Shown: positions 43,814-53,710, numbered from the stretch's first letter. The stretch is 64,000 nucleotides of DNA from an uncultured Lachnospira sp. (GCA_934359185.1 CAKRLE010000001.1:124001-188000), one strand, 5' to 3'. The notes: a model not told the origin generated them from the letters alone. Numbers and translations are program-made.

Positions 43814-46456
43814 TTATTTAATCTGCTCAGCTAATGCCTCTGATGCCTTTGCAATAAGTTCATCTATTCCCGCTGGATTCTTGCCACCTGCCTGAGCCAT
43901 GTTAGGACGTCCGCCACCGCCGCCGCCTACAAGACCTGCAAGAGCCTTTATAAGATTACCTGCATGTGCACCCTTCTTAATAACATCATCTGTTGCCATC
44001 GCAATAAGGTTAACCTTATCATTTCCAATTGCACTCGCAATAAGCACTACACCAGAACCAACATTGCCCTTTAACTTATCTCCAAGGTTTCTAAGTTCAT
44101 TCATATCCACGTTATCAACTCTTGTGGCAAGCAGTTTAACACCATTGACTTCCTTGATGTCATTAGTAACATCACCTAACGCATTATTAGCAAGTTCTGA
44201 TTTGAGCTTGTCATTCTCGCTTAAGAGAGCCTTAATCTCATCATTCATAGCATGTATTCTTCTTACAAGCTGTGAACTCTCTGTCTTAGCTGCCTCAGAT
44301 GCATCTGCAACAAGCTTCTCAAGTTCTGCATAGAACTTCATTACTCCTGCATCTGTAAGTGCCTCAATTCTTCTTACACCTGCTGCAACACCTGACTCAG
44401 ATACAATCTTGAATAATCTGATGTTAGATGTATTGGCAACATGTGTACCACCACAGAATTCCCTAGAGAAATCTCCCATAGATACAACCCTTACAGTATC
44501 GCCGTACTTCTCACCAAATAATGCCATAGCACCAGTCTTTTTAGCATCTTCTATAGACATTACATTAGTCTCTACAGGAATACACTCAGCTATCTTCTCA
44601 TTGACAATTTTCTCTATCTTATCAAGTTCTTCCTTAGAAACACTCTGGAAATGTGTAAAGTCAAATCTCAATCTCTCCGGATTCACGAAAGAACCCTTCT
44701 GCTCTACATGATTACCAAGAACTGTTCTTAATGCCTTCTGTAAAAGGTGTGTTGCACTATGGTTCTTACATGTATCTGCTCTGTCCTGTTCATTGACAAT
44801 AAGCTCAACCTCATCGCCAGCCTTAATCATTCCTCTTGTAAGCTTGCCTACATGTCCAATCTTGCCGCCTTTCAGCTTGATTGTTGTCTCTACCTCAAAC
44901 TCACCTTCTGATGACCTGATTATACCTGTATCGCCTTCCTGTCCACCCATTGTGGCATAGAATACTGTCTCATCTACAATTATTGTTCCCTTATCGCCCT
45001 CAGATAAAGCGTCAACAACATCTTCCTCTGTTGTAAGAACTGTAACCTTTGATGTATTGTTAAGCTTGTCATATCCGACGAACTTACTTGTAACAGCAGG
45101 GTCTATCTCATCATATACAGTTGCATCTGCACCCATATAGTTAGTAGTCTTTCTTGCATTACGAGCCTTAACTCTCTGCTCATCCATAGCCTTTGTGAAG
45201 CCCTCTTCGTCTATAGAGATGTTCTTCTCTTCAAGAATCTCTTTAGTAAGGTCAATAGGGAATCCATAAGTATCATAAAGCTTAAATGCATCTGCTCCAG
45301 AGAGAACTTTCTCGCCCTTAGCTGCAAGATCTGCTTCCATATCAGCTAAGATGCTTAATCCCTGGTCTATTGTCTTATTGAACTTATCCTCTTCCTCTGA
45401 TATAACCTTGATGATAAATTCTTTCTTTTCTTCAAGTTCTGGATATCCATCCTTTGAACCCTCAATAACAGTTTCACATAACTTAGAGAGGAACTTGCCC
45501 TCGATTCCAAGAAGTCTGCCGTGTCTTGCAGCTCTTCTTAACAATCTTCTAAGAACATATCCACGGCCCTCGTTAGATGGCATGATACCATCACTAACCA
45601 TAAATGTAACAGATCTGATATGGTCTGTTATAACTCTTATAGAAACATCTGTCTTCTCATCTGTCTTGTATGTTACACCGGCAATTTCACACACTTTGTT
45701 ACGAAGAGCGCAAAGTGTATCTACATCAAATATTGAATCAACATCCTGTACAACTACAGCAAGACGCTCAAGTCCCATACCAGTATCAATATTCTTCTGT
45801 ATAAGGTCTGTATAATTACCCTTACCATCGTTGTTAAACTGTGAGAATACATTATTCCACACTTCCATGTATCTGTCACAGTCGCATCCAACTGTACAGC
45901 CCGGCTTGCCACAACCATACTTTTCCCCACGGTCATAATAAATTTCTGAGCATGGACCACATGGACCAGCACCATGTTCCCAGAAGTTATCTTCCTTGCC
46001 AAATCTGAATATTCTCTCTGGTGCTATGCCTACCTCTTTATTCCAGATATCAAATGCCTCATCATCATCCTCATAGATAGATGGATATAATCTGTCTGGG
46101 TCAAGTCCAACTGTCTGAGTTAAAAATTCCCAAGACCATGCAATAGCCTCATGCTTAAAATAATCACCAAATGAGAAGTTACCAAGCATCTCAAAAAATG
46201 TACCATGTCTTGCTGTCTTACCAACATTCTCAATATCACCTGTACGGATACACTTCTGACATGTTGTAACCCTTCTTCTAGGTGGAATTTCCTGTCCTGT
46301 GAAATATGGCTTTAATGGAGCCATACCTGAATTAATAATCAATAAACTGTTGTCATTGTGTGGAACGAGGGAAAAGCTCTTCAGCTTTAAATGACCCTTG
46401 CTTTCAAAGAAATCAAGATAAAGTCTTCTTAACTCGTTAACGCCTCTGTACTGCAC
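43814..46456 (-). CDS. alaS: Alanyl-tRNA synthetase
   Basis: Charges tRNA-Ala. The 880-residue protein has the class II catalytic domain (HNDNSLLIINSGMAPLKPYF, RRVTTCQKCIRTGDIENVG), the editing domain with zinc motifs HSATHLLQKAL and CGGTHVANT, and a C-terminal glycine-rich oligomerisation part (GGGGGGRPNMAQAGG). I chose the GTG at 46456 because GGAGG lies 8 bases upstream; an upstream TTG frame is rejected. No T-box leader was found upstream. Confidence 0.97.
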   Translation of the reverse strand: MQYRGVNELRRLYLDFFESKGHLKLKSFSLVPHNDNSLLIINSGMAPLKPYFTGQEIPPRRRVTTCQKCIRTGDIENVGKTARHGTFFEMLGNFSFGDYFKHEAIAWSWEFLTQTVGLDPDRLYPSIYEDDDEAFDIWNKEVGIAPERIFRFGKEDNFWEHGAGPCGPCSEIYYDRGEKYGCGKPGCTVGCDCDRYMEVWNNVFSQFNNDGKGNYTDLIQKNIDTGMGLERLAVVVQDVDSIFDVDTLCALRNKVCEIAGVTYKTDEKTDVSIRVITDHIRSVTFMVSDGIMPSNEGRGYVLRRLLRRAARHGRLLGIEGKFLSKLCETVIEGSKDGYPELEEKKEFIIKVISEEEDKFNKTIDQGLSILADMEADLAAKGEKVLSGADAFKLYDTYGFPIDLTKEILEEKNISIDEEGFTKAMDEQRVKARNARKTTNYMGADATVYDEIDPAVTSKFVGYDKLNNTSKVTVLTTEEDVVDALSEGDKGTIIVDETVFYATMGGQEGDTGIIRSSEGEFEVETTIKLKGGKIGHVGKLTRGMIKAGDEVELIVNEQDRADTCKNHSATHLLQKALRTVLGNHVEQKGSFVNPERLRFDFTHFQSVSKEELDKIEKIVNEKIAECIPVETNVMSIEDAKKTGAMALFGEKYGDTVRVVSMGDFSREFCGGTHVANTSNIRLFKIVSESGVAAGVRRIEALTDAGVMKFYAELEKLVADASEAAKTESSQLVRRIHAMNDEIKALLSENDKLKSELANNALGDVTNDIKEVNGVKLLATRVDNVDMNELRNLGDKLKGNVGSGVVLIASAIGNDKVNLIAMATDDVIKKGAHAGNLIKALAGLVGGGGGGRPNMAQAGGKNPAGIDELIAKASEALAEQIK

Positions 46457-46479
46457 TGTTCTTTCCTCCAAAAAATAAA

Positions 46480-46677
46480 TTAATTATTATCAATAACTGT
46501 ATCTTCTTTAATGCCATCTTCCTGCTTGGCTTTTTTCGCCTTTCTGGCATCAGATGCAGTTTTAAGCCTGCCACCAACTATGACAGCCAAAACGAGAAGC
46601 AGAAGCATAACTATGAATTTAGCTCCCTCAAACAAAACTTCTCCAAGTAATAAACTCATCAATCCAACCATATGCAT
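46480..46677 (-). CDS. Small membrane protein, 65 residues
   Basis: Unrecognised. One hydrophobic helix (about residues 18-38, FEGAKFIVMLLLLVLAVIVGG) followed by a basic then acidic tail (RLKTASDARKAKKAKQ..). AAAGG lies 5 bases before the ATG. It sits between the MutS-like gene and alaS, 8 bases from the alaS SD. Possibly a general membrane accessory peptide; no function inferred. Confidence 0.6.
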   Translation of the reverse strand: MHMVGLMSLLLGEVLFEGAKFIVMLLLLVLAVIVGGRLKTASDARKAKKAKQEDGIKEDTVIDNN

Positions 46678-46754
46678 ACACGCCTTTCTATTATTAGTTT
46701 TACAACTGGCTAAAATTATGAATGTGAATATTGTAGCACATCAACTTCAAACAT

Positions 46755-48443
46755 TCAACACCAGTCTCCCGTTTGTAAAAATCTATTTGCCATATCATCA
46801 GCTGCTTTAGTTATACAATCATCATATCCAATTCCTTTAAGCAGTTTAATTGCATTTCTGCTTGTTGCAGGACCATTCATAAGCTTATAGTTAAACACGA
46901 CATCCTCGCAGAAATCTTCCTGAAAATGATAATTATCATAACAGTCTTTTAATATCCGGGTAAGTTCTATATCATGTGTTGCTGCAAAACATATGACATT
47001 TTTTCCATTCATGCTTTTTAAAATCTGTGACGAAGCCGCAATTCTCTCAACTGTGTTAGTTCCTCTTAATACCTCATCAACAAAGCACAATACTGGCTTT
47101 TTCTTATCATCTATACTATCAAGGATTCTCTTTAAAGACTTGATTTCAACAATATAATAGCTGTCGTGTCCTTCAAGATTATCCTTTAATGCCATAGATG
47201 AATATATACGAAACACTGGCGCCCTGTAGCTTTTAGCAAGGCTCGTACATATGCTCTGTGACAATATTGCATTGATAGCTACAGTCTTTAAAAATGTAGA
47301 TTTACCAGATGCATTAGAACCTGTAAGCAGAATATTACGGCTTAAAGTTATAGAGTTGGCAACTGGATTATCAATGCATGGATGATACACATCTTCTAAA
47401 GTTATTGAATTTCTTCCCGATATAAATTCAGGCCTGCTCCAATAGCTGAGTCCAGCTCTGTATGATGCTATTGCAATTGAACTTTCAATTAATCCAAGAA
47501 TCCTTATCATCTCATATATATCATCTGTATGTTCATTGATACTGCGAAGCATCGTATTAAACTTAATCAGATCAATATGCGTTATCATTCTAAGATAATC
47601 AAGCAGCATCTCTGCTATAGAACCATTCTCATTAGAACTTGCAAGCATTCCTGCGCCACTCGTTGCCTTTGACATCTTCTGCATTATATTATTTATAGAC
47701 ACATCATACGAATCAAGCGCACTGATGCCAAGCTTGTCAATGTCTTTTACAGCCCGGGTCATTTTAACGATATTGATAATGCATATAAAGAAAGGTTCAA
47801 CCTTTGCCTTATATGAATAGTACGATATAATCGCAAATGCTACAGATGCCACAATAAGAATTATTCCCACTGTCGCATTATATCCAAATGCAATGACAAA
47901 TGAAACTATTATAAACAACACAGACAGATAGTGGACTATGTTGCTCTGTGGCTTTAAATCCATAAGAAGCCCCACATAATCACTTACTGAAATCTTCTTT
48001 GCAAATCCTAACTTGTAAAAAATCTGCTGGATATTTTCCCTGTCTTTTTTATTACTGTCAAAATGTGCTGCAAGCCTGTCCACTTCACCAAGTTTATCAC
48101 TGTCATTGAACGGAAGTCTTAACATCTTATAGAGATATTCCTGTCCCACAGAAGAAAAACACGTATTCAACCTTTTATATACAGCATTCATCGACAAATC
48201 ATTCCATGTAATATCATCAATATAATCTTTCTCATCACACGGAATATCACCATTAACACAATCCTGATAATAATGGCTTATTATGTCAAGTTCTTCATCT
48301 GTAATCTTTCGGTCAGAACCCCTGCCCCAACTGTCACGTATCTTCTGGATCATCTTCTGTCTGCGTCTTCTCGACTCACTTACAGATACATATATAGCAG
48401 TCACTATAAGCGCAGCTATCAGAAAAATCATACTCTGGCTCAT
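46755..48443 (-). CDS. Membrane-anchored MutS-like ATPase
   Basis: A MutS-family ATPase domain fused to membrane helices, 562 residues. One helix at 5-23, a pair at about 168-215, then a MutS lever/ATPase part: Walker A TGSNASGKSTFLK near 375, Walker B LCFVDEVLRGTNTVERI, and ATHDIELT. No mismatch-binding N-terminal domain and no Phe-X-Glu motif is present, so it is not the mismatch sensor; true mutS lies at 28496. Such membrane MutS-like proteins occur in Firmicutes and Bacteroidetes with unknown role. Confidence 0.88.
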   Translation of the reverse strand: MSQSMIFLIAALIVTAIYVSVSESRRRRQKMIQKIRDSWGRGSDRKITDEELDIISHYYQDCVNGDIPCDEKDYIDDITWNDLSMNAVYKRLNTCFSSVGQEYLYKMLRLPFNDSDKLGEVDRLAAHFDSNKKDRENIQQIFYKLGFAKKISVSDYVGLLMDLKPQSNIVHYLSVLFIIVSFVIAFGYNATVGIILIVASVAFAIISYYSYKAKVEPFFICIINIVKMTRAVKDIDKLGISALDSYDVSINNIMQKMSKATSGAGMLASSNENGSIAEMLLDYLRMITHIDLIKFNTMLRSINEHTDDIYEMIRILGLIESSIAIASYRAGLSYWSRPEFISGRNSITLEDVYHPCIDNPVANSITLSRNILLTGSNASGKSTFLKTVAINAILSQSICTSLAKSYRAPVFRIYSSMALKDNLEGHDSYYIVEIKSLKRILDSIDDKKKPVLCFVDEVLRGTNTVERIAASSQILKSMNGKNVICFAATHDIELTRILKDCYDNYHFQEDFCEDVVFNYKLMNGPATSRNAIKLLKGIGYDDCITKAADDMANRFLQTGDWC

Positions 48444-48446
48444 TAA

Positions 48447-49169
48447 TTATATCCCTCTCACTATATTATATGCTGTCTTAAGTGCAATCTTTATCATCTC
48501 ATCAAACCCAGTCTGTCTCTCTTGTGGTGACAGCTTCTCATCCCTGTAGAGATGGTCGCTTATTGTTGTAATGCACAGTGCCTTTTTACCAAGGCTTGCT
48601 GCATTAAGATAAAGACCTGCTGCCTCCATCTCAACAGCAAGTACTCCCATCTTCTTCCATCTGTCATTGACAGTTGAATCCGCATTATAAAAAATGTCTG
48701 AAGATAAGACATTACCAACTCTTGCATTAATTCCAAGGCTGGCTGCACAGTCAACAGCAGTTGATAACATGCCATAATCTGCTATAGGCGCATATGTCCC
48801 TGGCAGATTAAACTGAGAAACATAATTGGAATCTGTACACGCTCCCTGTGCAATAACAACATCTTTAAGATTAATGTCATCTGACAATGCACCAGCAGAA
48901 CCAATTCTTATGATTGCATCGACATCATATACACTATAAAGCTCATAACTATATATTCCTATTGATGGTATTCCCATACCACTCCCCATCACCGATACCC
49001 GTTCGTCACTATACATGCCTGTATATCCAAACATGCCCCTGACATCATTAAACATTACGGCATTCTTTAAGTAATGTGAAGCTATATATTCTGCCCTCAA
49101 AGGGTCGCCAGGCATAAGGACAACCCTGGCAATATCTCCATTTTTGGCATTATTATGTGGTGTTCCCAT
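48447..49169 (-). CDS. deoD: Purine-nucleoside phosphorylase, DeoD type
   Basis: Phosphorolysis of purine (deoxy)nucleosides, salvage pathway. The 240-residue protein has TPHNNAKNGDIARVVLMPGDPLRA, VMGSGMGIPSIGIYSYEL, IIRIGSAGAL, and VEMEAAGLYLNAAS; the catalytic Asp region is TISDHLY. SD GGGGG precedes the ATG; the upstream gene is apt, so salvage genes cluster. Confidence 0.96.
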   Translation of the reverse strand: MGTPHNNAKNGDIARVVLMPGDPLRAEYIASHYLKNAVMFNDVRGMFGYTGMYSDERVSVMGSGMGIPSIGIYSYELYSVYDVDAIIRIGSAGALSDDINLKDVVIAQGACTDSNYVSQFNLPGTYAPIADYGMLSTAVDCAASLGINARVGNVLSSDIFYNADSTVNDRWKKMGVLAVEMEAAGLYLNAASLGKKALCITTISDHLYRDEKLSPQERQTGFDEMIKIALKTAYNIVRGI

Positions 49170-49190
49170 ATAACCCCCAGTTCTAAAGTA

Positions 49191-49712
49191 TTATTTACCC
49201 TCGTATCTTATAAGAGCATCTACATCATAATCCTTTAATTTATCTCTTCCTTTAAGTCCTTCAAGTTCTATAAGAAAAACTATCTTTACAACCTCTCCAC
49301 CAAGAGCCTCCACAAGCTTGATGATAGCTTCTGTTGTTCCACCTGTTGCAATAAGGTCATCAACAATGACAACCTTCTGTCCAGGTTTAATCGCATCCTT
49401 GTGTATCTCTATGGTTGCTGTTCCATATTCAAGGGCATATTCCTGTGAAATTGTCTCACATGGAAGCTTTCCCTTTTTTCTTACAGGAACGAACGATTTA
49501 TGATTCTTATATGCAACTGGCACGCCAAAAATGAATCCCCTTGACTCCGGACCAACAACCACGTCATAATCTTTATCTATCAGATTATCAAGTCCATCTA
49601 TAGCAAGCTGTAATCCATCAGGATCCTGTATAACACTTGTTATATCCCTGAATATAATACCCTCCTGTGGAAAATCTGGTATACTTCTAACGTATTCTTC
49701 TATTTTTTTCAT
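49191..49712 (-). CDS. apt: Adenine phosphoribosyltransferase
   Basis: Makes AMP from adenine and PRPP. The 173-residue protein contains VVGPESRGFIFG, FVPVRKKGKLP and the PRPP motif VVIVDDLIATGGTTEA. Start at 49712 is set by GGAGG with an 8-base spacer; the upstream frame adds MEDCT only. Its promoter region contains three copies of the TGTACA palindrome, which may bind a regulator. Confidence 0.97.
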   Translation of the reverse strand: MKKIEEYVRSIPDFPQEGIIFRDITSVIQDPDGLQLAIDGLDNLIDKDYDVVVGPESRGFIFGVPVAYKNHKSFVPVRKKGKLPCETISQEYALEYGTATIEIHKDAIKPGQKVVIVDDLIATGGTTEAIIKLVEALGGEVVKIVFLIELEGLKGRDKLKDYDVDALIRYEGK

Positions 49713-49794
49713 TGTACAGTCCTCCAAATATGGCAGAATATCTCTGCATTAATTTTCTGTACAATATATTAACATATTTTTAAAATGTGTACAA
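49713..49794 (-). promoter_or_regulatory. apt promoter with three TGTACA palindromes
   Basis: TTGTAC (49789-49794), 17-base spacer, TAATAT (49766-49771). TGTACA occurs at 49713-49718 (just before the start codon), 49758-49763 and 49788-49793 (overlapping the -35). The spacing suggests operator sites for an unidentified regulator. Confidence 0.55.
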
Positions 49795-49804
49795 TAAATG
49801 ATAT

Positions 49805-51322
49805 TTAAACAATAAGGCAAACCAGTCCCGAATTTTCATTCATAACCTTTTCCAGCGTGGAGCCAATCTTTCCCATGCTCTCATCAGTTATATTATGTGT
49901 TTTTTCATATATTCCATCATTAACAATCTGTTCCACTGTCTTTCCAAATATATTAGTTTCCCATATTCCATCAGGATTTTCCTTTGTATTTTCTTTGATA
50001 TAATCAATCAGGTCATCTGCCTGTGTCTTAGTTCCAACAATTGGCGCAATTTCAACCGCTATATTAGTCTTTAACATATTAATTGATGGCACCTGTGCCT
50101 TTATTTTCACTCCATATTTATTACCATTTCTGATAACAACCGGTTCATCAAGCTCAATATTGCTCCTGTCAGGTGTAACAATTCCAAAACCACTTGAATT
50201 AACATCATACAAAGCATCTTTAACTGAATCATACTCTGTCTTTTTCGCTGCAAACTCCTTTATAAGATTAATAAGCTCATATTCATTACTGATATCTGTA
50301 CCTGTAAGTTCGCTTAAAACCTTATAGTATATAGAATTTTTTAAAGATAAGTTAAATTTAACAATTCCTGTACTCAGGTCTGCTTCATCAACTGTCACAC
50401 TTTCAACTGCCTGACATTCTGCAGTATCATACATATCCAGGCAGTCTATTCTTCCCCTCGCTTTAACAACATCTTTAATATAAGTTGTCTTTAAAAGAAT
50501 ATTCCTTGCAATATCTATTATCTGTTTTTTCAGCCAGTGGTCTGACTTTAACATCTCTATCCAGCTTGGTCCATACACTTCAAATTTTTCAACTGGAAAC
50601 TCCAGCAATATACTCTTTAATATATTATCCACGTCTTCCTTTTTCAGCTGGTCACAATTGACAGGAATCACATTAGTATCATATTCAGCTGATAACTTTG
50701 CCCCCAGTTCAGTTGTCTCTTTAGAATAAGGTTTCTGGCTGTTTAAAAGCATTACAAAAGGTTTACCAATGCTTTTAAGCTCATCTACCGTACGTTTTTC
50801 TGCTTTGATGTAGCTTTCCCTGTCAATCTCGCCAAAACTTCCATCTGTCGTTACAATTATTCCAATCGTTGAGTGGTCCTTTATAACTTTATTAGTACCA
50901 ATCTCAGCAGCCTGTGTAAATGGTATATCTTCCTGCTGCCATGGTGTCTTAACCATTCTCTCCTTATCATTTTCATACAGCCCCAGTGCTCCATCTACCA
51001 TGAACCCAACACAATCAATAAGCCTGAGTTTTACAGACATATTATCAAGCACACTCACAACTGGTGCCTCACTCGGTATGAATTTAGGCTCTGTAGTTGT
51101 TATTGTACTGCCTGCTCCGCTCATAGGAAGTTCATCCAGTGTTCTTTTTCTTACATGTTCATTATCAATCTCTGGTATGACAGCAAGATTCATAAATCTT
51201 TTAATAAATGTAGACTTGCCTGTTCTTACCGGTCCAACAACACCTATGTATATCTCCCCATTGGTTCTTTCTCCAATATCCTTATAGATATTGTATGTAA
51301 ATGTCTTAGATGTATTGTCCAT
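49805..51322 (-). CDS. spoIVA: SpoIVA, spore coat assembly ATPase
   Basis: Structural ATPase that polymerises on the forespore surface as base of the coat. The 505-residue protein starts with IYKDIGERTNGEIYIGVVGPVRTGKSTF: Walker A GPVRTGKST at about 30-38, then SAGSTITTTEP-like GAGSTITTTEPKF and DCVGFMVDGALG. The C-terminus ends in the typical hydrophobic ENSGLVCLIV. A stem-loop with T run directly precedes its ATG (51331-51364). Presence with yqfC/D and gerW indicates spore-forming ability or ancestry. Confidence 0.96.
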   Translation of the reverse strand: MDNTSKTFTYNIYKDIGERTNGEIYIGVVGPVRTGKSTFIKRFMNLAVIPEIDNEHVRKRTLDELPMSGAGSTITTTEPKFIPSEAPVVSVLDNMSVKLRLIDCVGFMVDGALGLYENDKERMVKTPWQQEDIPFTQAAEIGTNKVIKDHSTIGIIVTTDGSFGEIDRESYIKAEKRTVDELKSIGKPFVMLLNSQKPYSKETTELGAKLSAEYDTNVIPVNCDQLKKEDVDNILKSILLEFPVEKFEVYGPSWIEMLKSDHWLKKQIIDIARNILLKTTYIKDVVKARGRIDCLDMYDTAECQAVESVTVDEADLSTGIVKFNLSLKNSIYYKVLSELTGTDISNEYELINLIKEFAAKKTEYDSVKDALYDVNSSGFGIVTPDRSNIELDEPVVIRNGNKYGVKIKAQVPSINMLKTNIAVEIAPIVGTKTQADDLIDYIKENTKENPDGIWETNIFGKTVEQIVNDGIYEKTHNITDESMGKIGSTLEKVMNENSGLVCLIV

Positions 51323-51364
51323 AAAAAAACCTCCTGCATATACTGGTAAATGTATATGCAGGAG
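51323..51364 (-). terminator. Terminator-like hairpin that also contains the spoIVA SD
   Basis: On the minus strand CTCCTGCATATAC (51352-51364) pairs perfectly, 13 bp, with GTATATGCAGGAG (51331-51343), loop 8. It is followed by G and TTTTTTT and then the spoIVA ATG. The SD AGGAGG is the end of the 3' arm plus one base. Thus the hairpin can end transcription from upstream and can hide the SD of a read-through message. Confidence 0.85.
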
Positions 51365-51385
51365 ATTAAATTCTATGATAGATAA

Positions 51386-51616
51386 TCACTCATCAAATGT
51401 AGCTATAACATAGTATCCACGTTTAGTCTCGCCGACCTCTTTAACAATTCCTTTTCTTGATTTAAGTCTTTCAGGCGTTGGATAATTACCAGACATTGCA
51501 ACTGCCGGTTCAATTGTATAATAATAACTGCTTGGAAGTTTTCCTTCTGTAATCTCGACCTCATCTCCAGCTTTTACAAGATTAGGCCTGCTCATTGTAA
51601 ACTCCATATCTCTCAT
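51386..51616 (-). CDS. Unknown small protein upstream of spoIVA
   Basis: A 76-residue protein with no membrane segment, beginning MRDMEFTMSRPNLVK. It is beta-rich (KAGDEVEITEGKLPSSYYYTIEP; RGYYVIATFDE) and may have an SH3-like fold; I know no family. SD AAGGTGA precedes the ATG at 51616; longer frames run back through it. It lies between recG and spoIVA and is followed by the spoIVA hairpin. Confidence 0.7.
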   Translation of the reverse strand: MRDMEFTMSRPNLVKAGDEVEITEGKLPSSYYYTIEPAVAMSGNYPTPERLKSRKGIVKEVGETKRGYYVIATFDE

Positions 51617-51638
51617 TAAAATCACCTTCAATCACTAA

Positions 51639-53705
51639 CTACAAATTAATCTTGCACAGACATTTAACTGTATATTCAGATACCTTCTGCGCCAGAAGCC
51701 TGTTCTTTTCCTTCTCAAGAAATGCATCATCTTCAAGAATATATTCCGCACTGTCAGATGCCGCTTTTAACATTCTGGAATCAGCATATATGTCTGCAAT
51801 TCCAAAATCCATATCTCCACTCTGACGCACACCAAGAAAATCTCCCGGTCCACGCAGCCTTAAATCTTCCTCAGCTATCTTGAAACCATCATTAGTATCA
51901 GCCAGTATCTGAAGCCTGTCCTTAGTTTTTTTTGATTTATTGCCTGATATAAATATACAATATGACTGATGTTCCCCACGTCCGACACGCCCTCTTAACT
52001 GATGAAGCTGTGCCAGTCCAAAGCGTTCTGCATTCTCTATCATCATAACGGATGCATTAGGCACATTTACCCCCACCTCAACTACAGTGGTCGATACAAG
52101 CACCTGTATATCATTATCCAGAAATCTCTCCATTATTCTGTTTTTCTCAGCTGGTTTCATCTTTCCGTGAAGATAATCTACAGATATATCATCAGGCAAT
52201 ACTGTCTTTAGCTTCTTACAATAATCAATAACATTCTCAAGCGAGTCTTCCCCATCGCTCTCCTCAACCATCGGACAGATAACATATGCCTGCCTTCCAC
52301 TACGTACCTGGTTAGTTATAAAGCTGTATGCATTAGGTCTGTATGATTCATCCACAACACAGTTCTTAATCGGAAGTCTGTTGGCTGGCAGTTCATCAAT
52401 CACCGAAATATCAAGATCACCATATATTATTATTCCCAATGTTCTTGGTATAGGAGTTGCACTCATAACAAGAATATGCGGATTATCTCCCTTATCAGAC
52501 AGTGTTCTGCGCTGATTGACACCAAATCTATGCTGCTCATCTGTTATAACAAGCCCAAGATTATTGTATACAACCTTATCCTGGATAAGCGCATGTGTGC
52601 CTACAACTATACCAGCTTCACCAGATTCTATCTTTTCGTATATCTTTCTTCGCTGGGCTGCCGTCTGTGAGCCAACAAGCAATACAACCTCTATATCAAC
52701 CCCATACTTTTCAAATAATGAAGTTATTGATTCATAATGCTGTATTGCAAGAACTTCTGTAGGTGCCATAAACGCTCCCTGATATCCAGAATATACAGTA
52801 TTCATAAGTGCCAGTACTGCAATTATCGTCTTACCTGAGCCTACGTCTCCCTGGACAAGTCTGCTCATCAGCTTATCCCCCTGCATATTCTCTTTTATCT
52901 CACACCATGTATTAAGCTGTGCATTAGTAAGACTATATGGCAGCTTATCCATAAACTCGTTGGTTCTGTCATCATTATATATATGATGCTTATTAGGAAT
53001 TCTCTCTGTACTGTTCTTTAATGTCCTTATAGCAAGAATAAATAAAAAGAACTCTTCAAAGCTCAACCTCTTTCGCGCCTTGACATAGTCATCACACGTT
53101 TCAGGAAAATGGATATTTATGACTGCATAGTTATGCTCAGCAAGACAATATTTTTCACGTATTACGTCTGGTATATATTCTTTTTCCAAACCTGTATTAT
53201 ATATCTCTATCGCTTGTTTAACAGCCTTGACAACCAGCTTGTTAGAAAGCCCCTTTGTCAGCGGATATACCGGCTGCATCATGCCTTTAATATTATTATA
53301 CTCTGCCAGCGTATAGATAGCTGGCTGTTCCAATGATAAACCGCCATTCCTGGCGGCAATTCTTCCACGGAACACATATCTCATGCCCTGTTTTAAAGTG
53401 CTTTTAAGATATGGCATATTATACCAGACACACTTGATGGTTTTTCCTTTCACATCACGTATAACTGTAGATATACATGTAAATCTTCCATTATTGTATA
53501 CATCAATTCTTTTAACAATAACGCCATCAACTGCAACAGTTGTTTTCTCATAATCATTTGTAATATCATCAATTAAAGCAGGCTCTCCATACACATCATA
53601 ATCCCGTGGGTATAAACCCACGAGATCTTCTACTGTGTATACATTAAGCCTGCTAAAACATTGGGCACTCTTCTCACCTATGCCCTTTAACTCTTTTATA
53701 TCCAT
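51639..53705 (-). CDS. recG: ATP-dependent DNA helicase RecG
   Basis: Reverses stalled forks and processes recombination intermediates. The 688-residue protein has the wedge OB domain (about 60-150), then helicase motifs QGDVGSGKTIIA near 287, VITDEQHRFGVNQR near 387, MSATPIPRTLG, VSTTVVEVGVNVPNA and QLRGRVGRGEHQ. The SD is weak and starts within a few bases of fakA's stop. Confidence 0.98.
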   Translation of the reverse strand: MDIKELKGIGEKSAQCFSRLNVYTVEDLVGLYPRDYDVYGEPALIDDITNDYEKTTVAVDGVIVKRIDVYNNGRFTCISTVIRDVKGKTIKCVWYNMPYLKSTLKQGMRYVFRGRIAARNGGLSLEQPAIYTLAEYNNIKGMMQPVYPLTKGLSNKLVVKAVKQAIEIYNTGLEKEYIPDVIREKYCLAEHNYAVINIHFPETCDDYVKARKRLSFEEFFLFILAIRTLKNSTERIPNKHHIYNDDRTNEFMDKLPYSLTNAQLNTWCEIKENMQGDKLMSRLVQGDVGSGKTIIAVLALMNTVYSGYQGAFMAPTEVLAIQHYESITSLFEKYGVDIEVVLLVGSQTAAQRRKIYEKIESGEAGIVVGTHALIQDKVVYNNLGLVITDEQHRFGVNQRRTLSDKGDNPHILVMSATPIPRTLGIIIYGDLDISVIDELPANRLPIKNCVVDESYRPNAYSFITNQVRSGRQAYVICPMVEESDGEDSLENVIDYCKKLKTVLPDDISVDYLHGKMKPAEKNRIMERFLDNDIQVLVSTTVVEVGVNVPNASVMMIENAERFGLAQLHQLRGRVGRGEHQSYCIFISGNKSKKTKDRLQILADTNDGFKIAEEDLRLRGPGDFLGVRQSGDMDFGIADIYADSRMLKAASDSAEYILEDDAFLEKEKNRLLAQKVSEYTVKCLCKINL

Positions 53706-53710
53706 AACTA

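Noticed and set aside
43914..43940. GC-rich triplet run as a structural repeat
   Set aside because: It encodes the glycine-rich C-terminus of alanyl-tRNA synthetase.
43899..45815. Long plus-strand frames opposite alaS
   Set aside because: They come from the Ser/Pro-rich complement of alaS and lack SD sites or family features.
46457..46754. T-box leader in front of alaS
   Set aside because: Only a short gap and a small gene lie upstream; no specifier loop or T-box sequence is visible.
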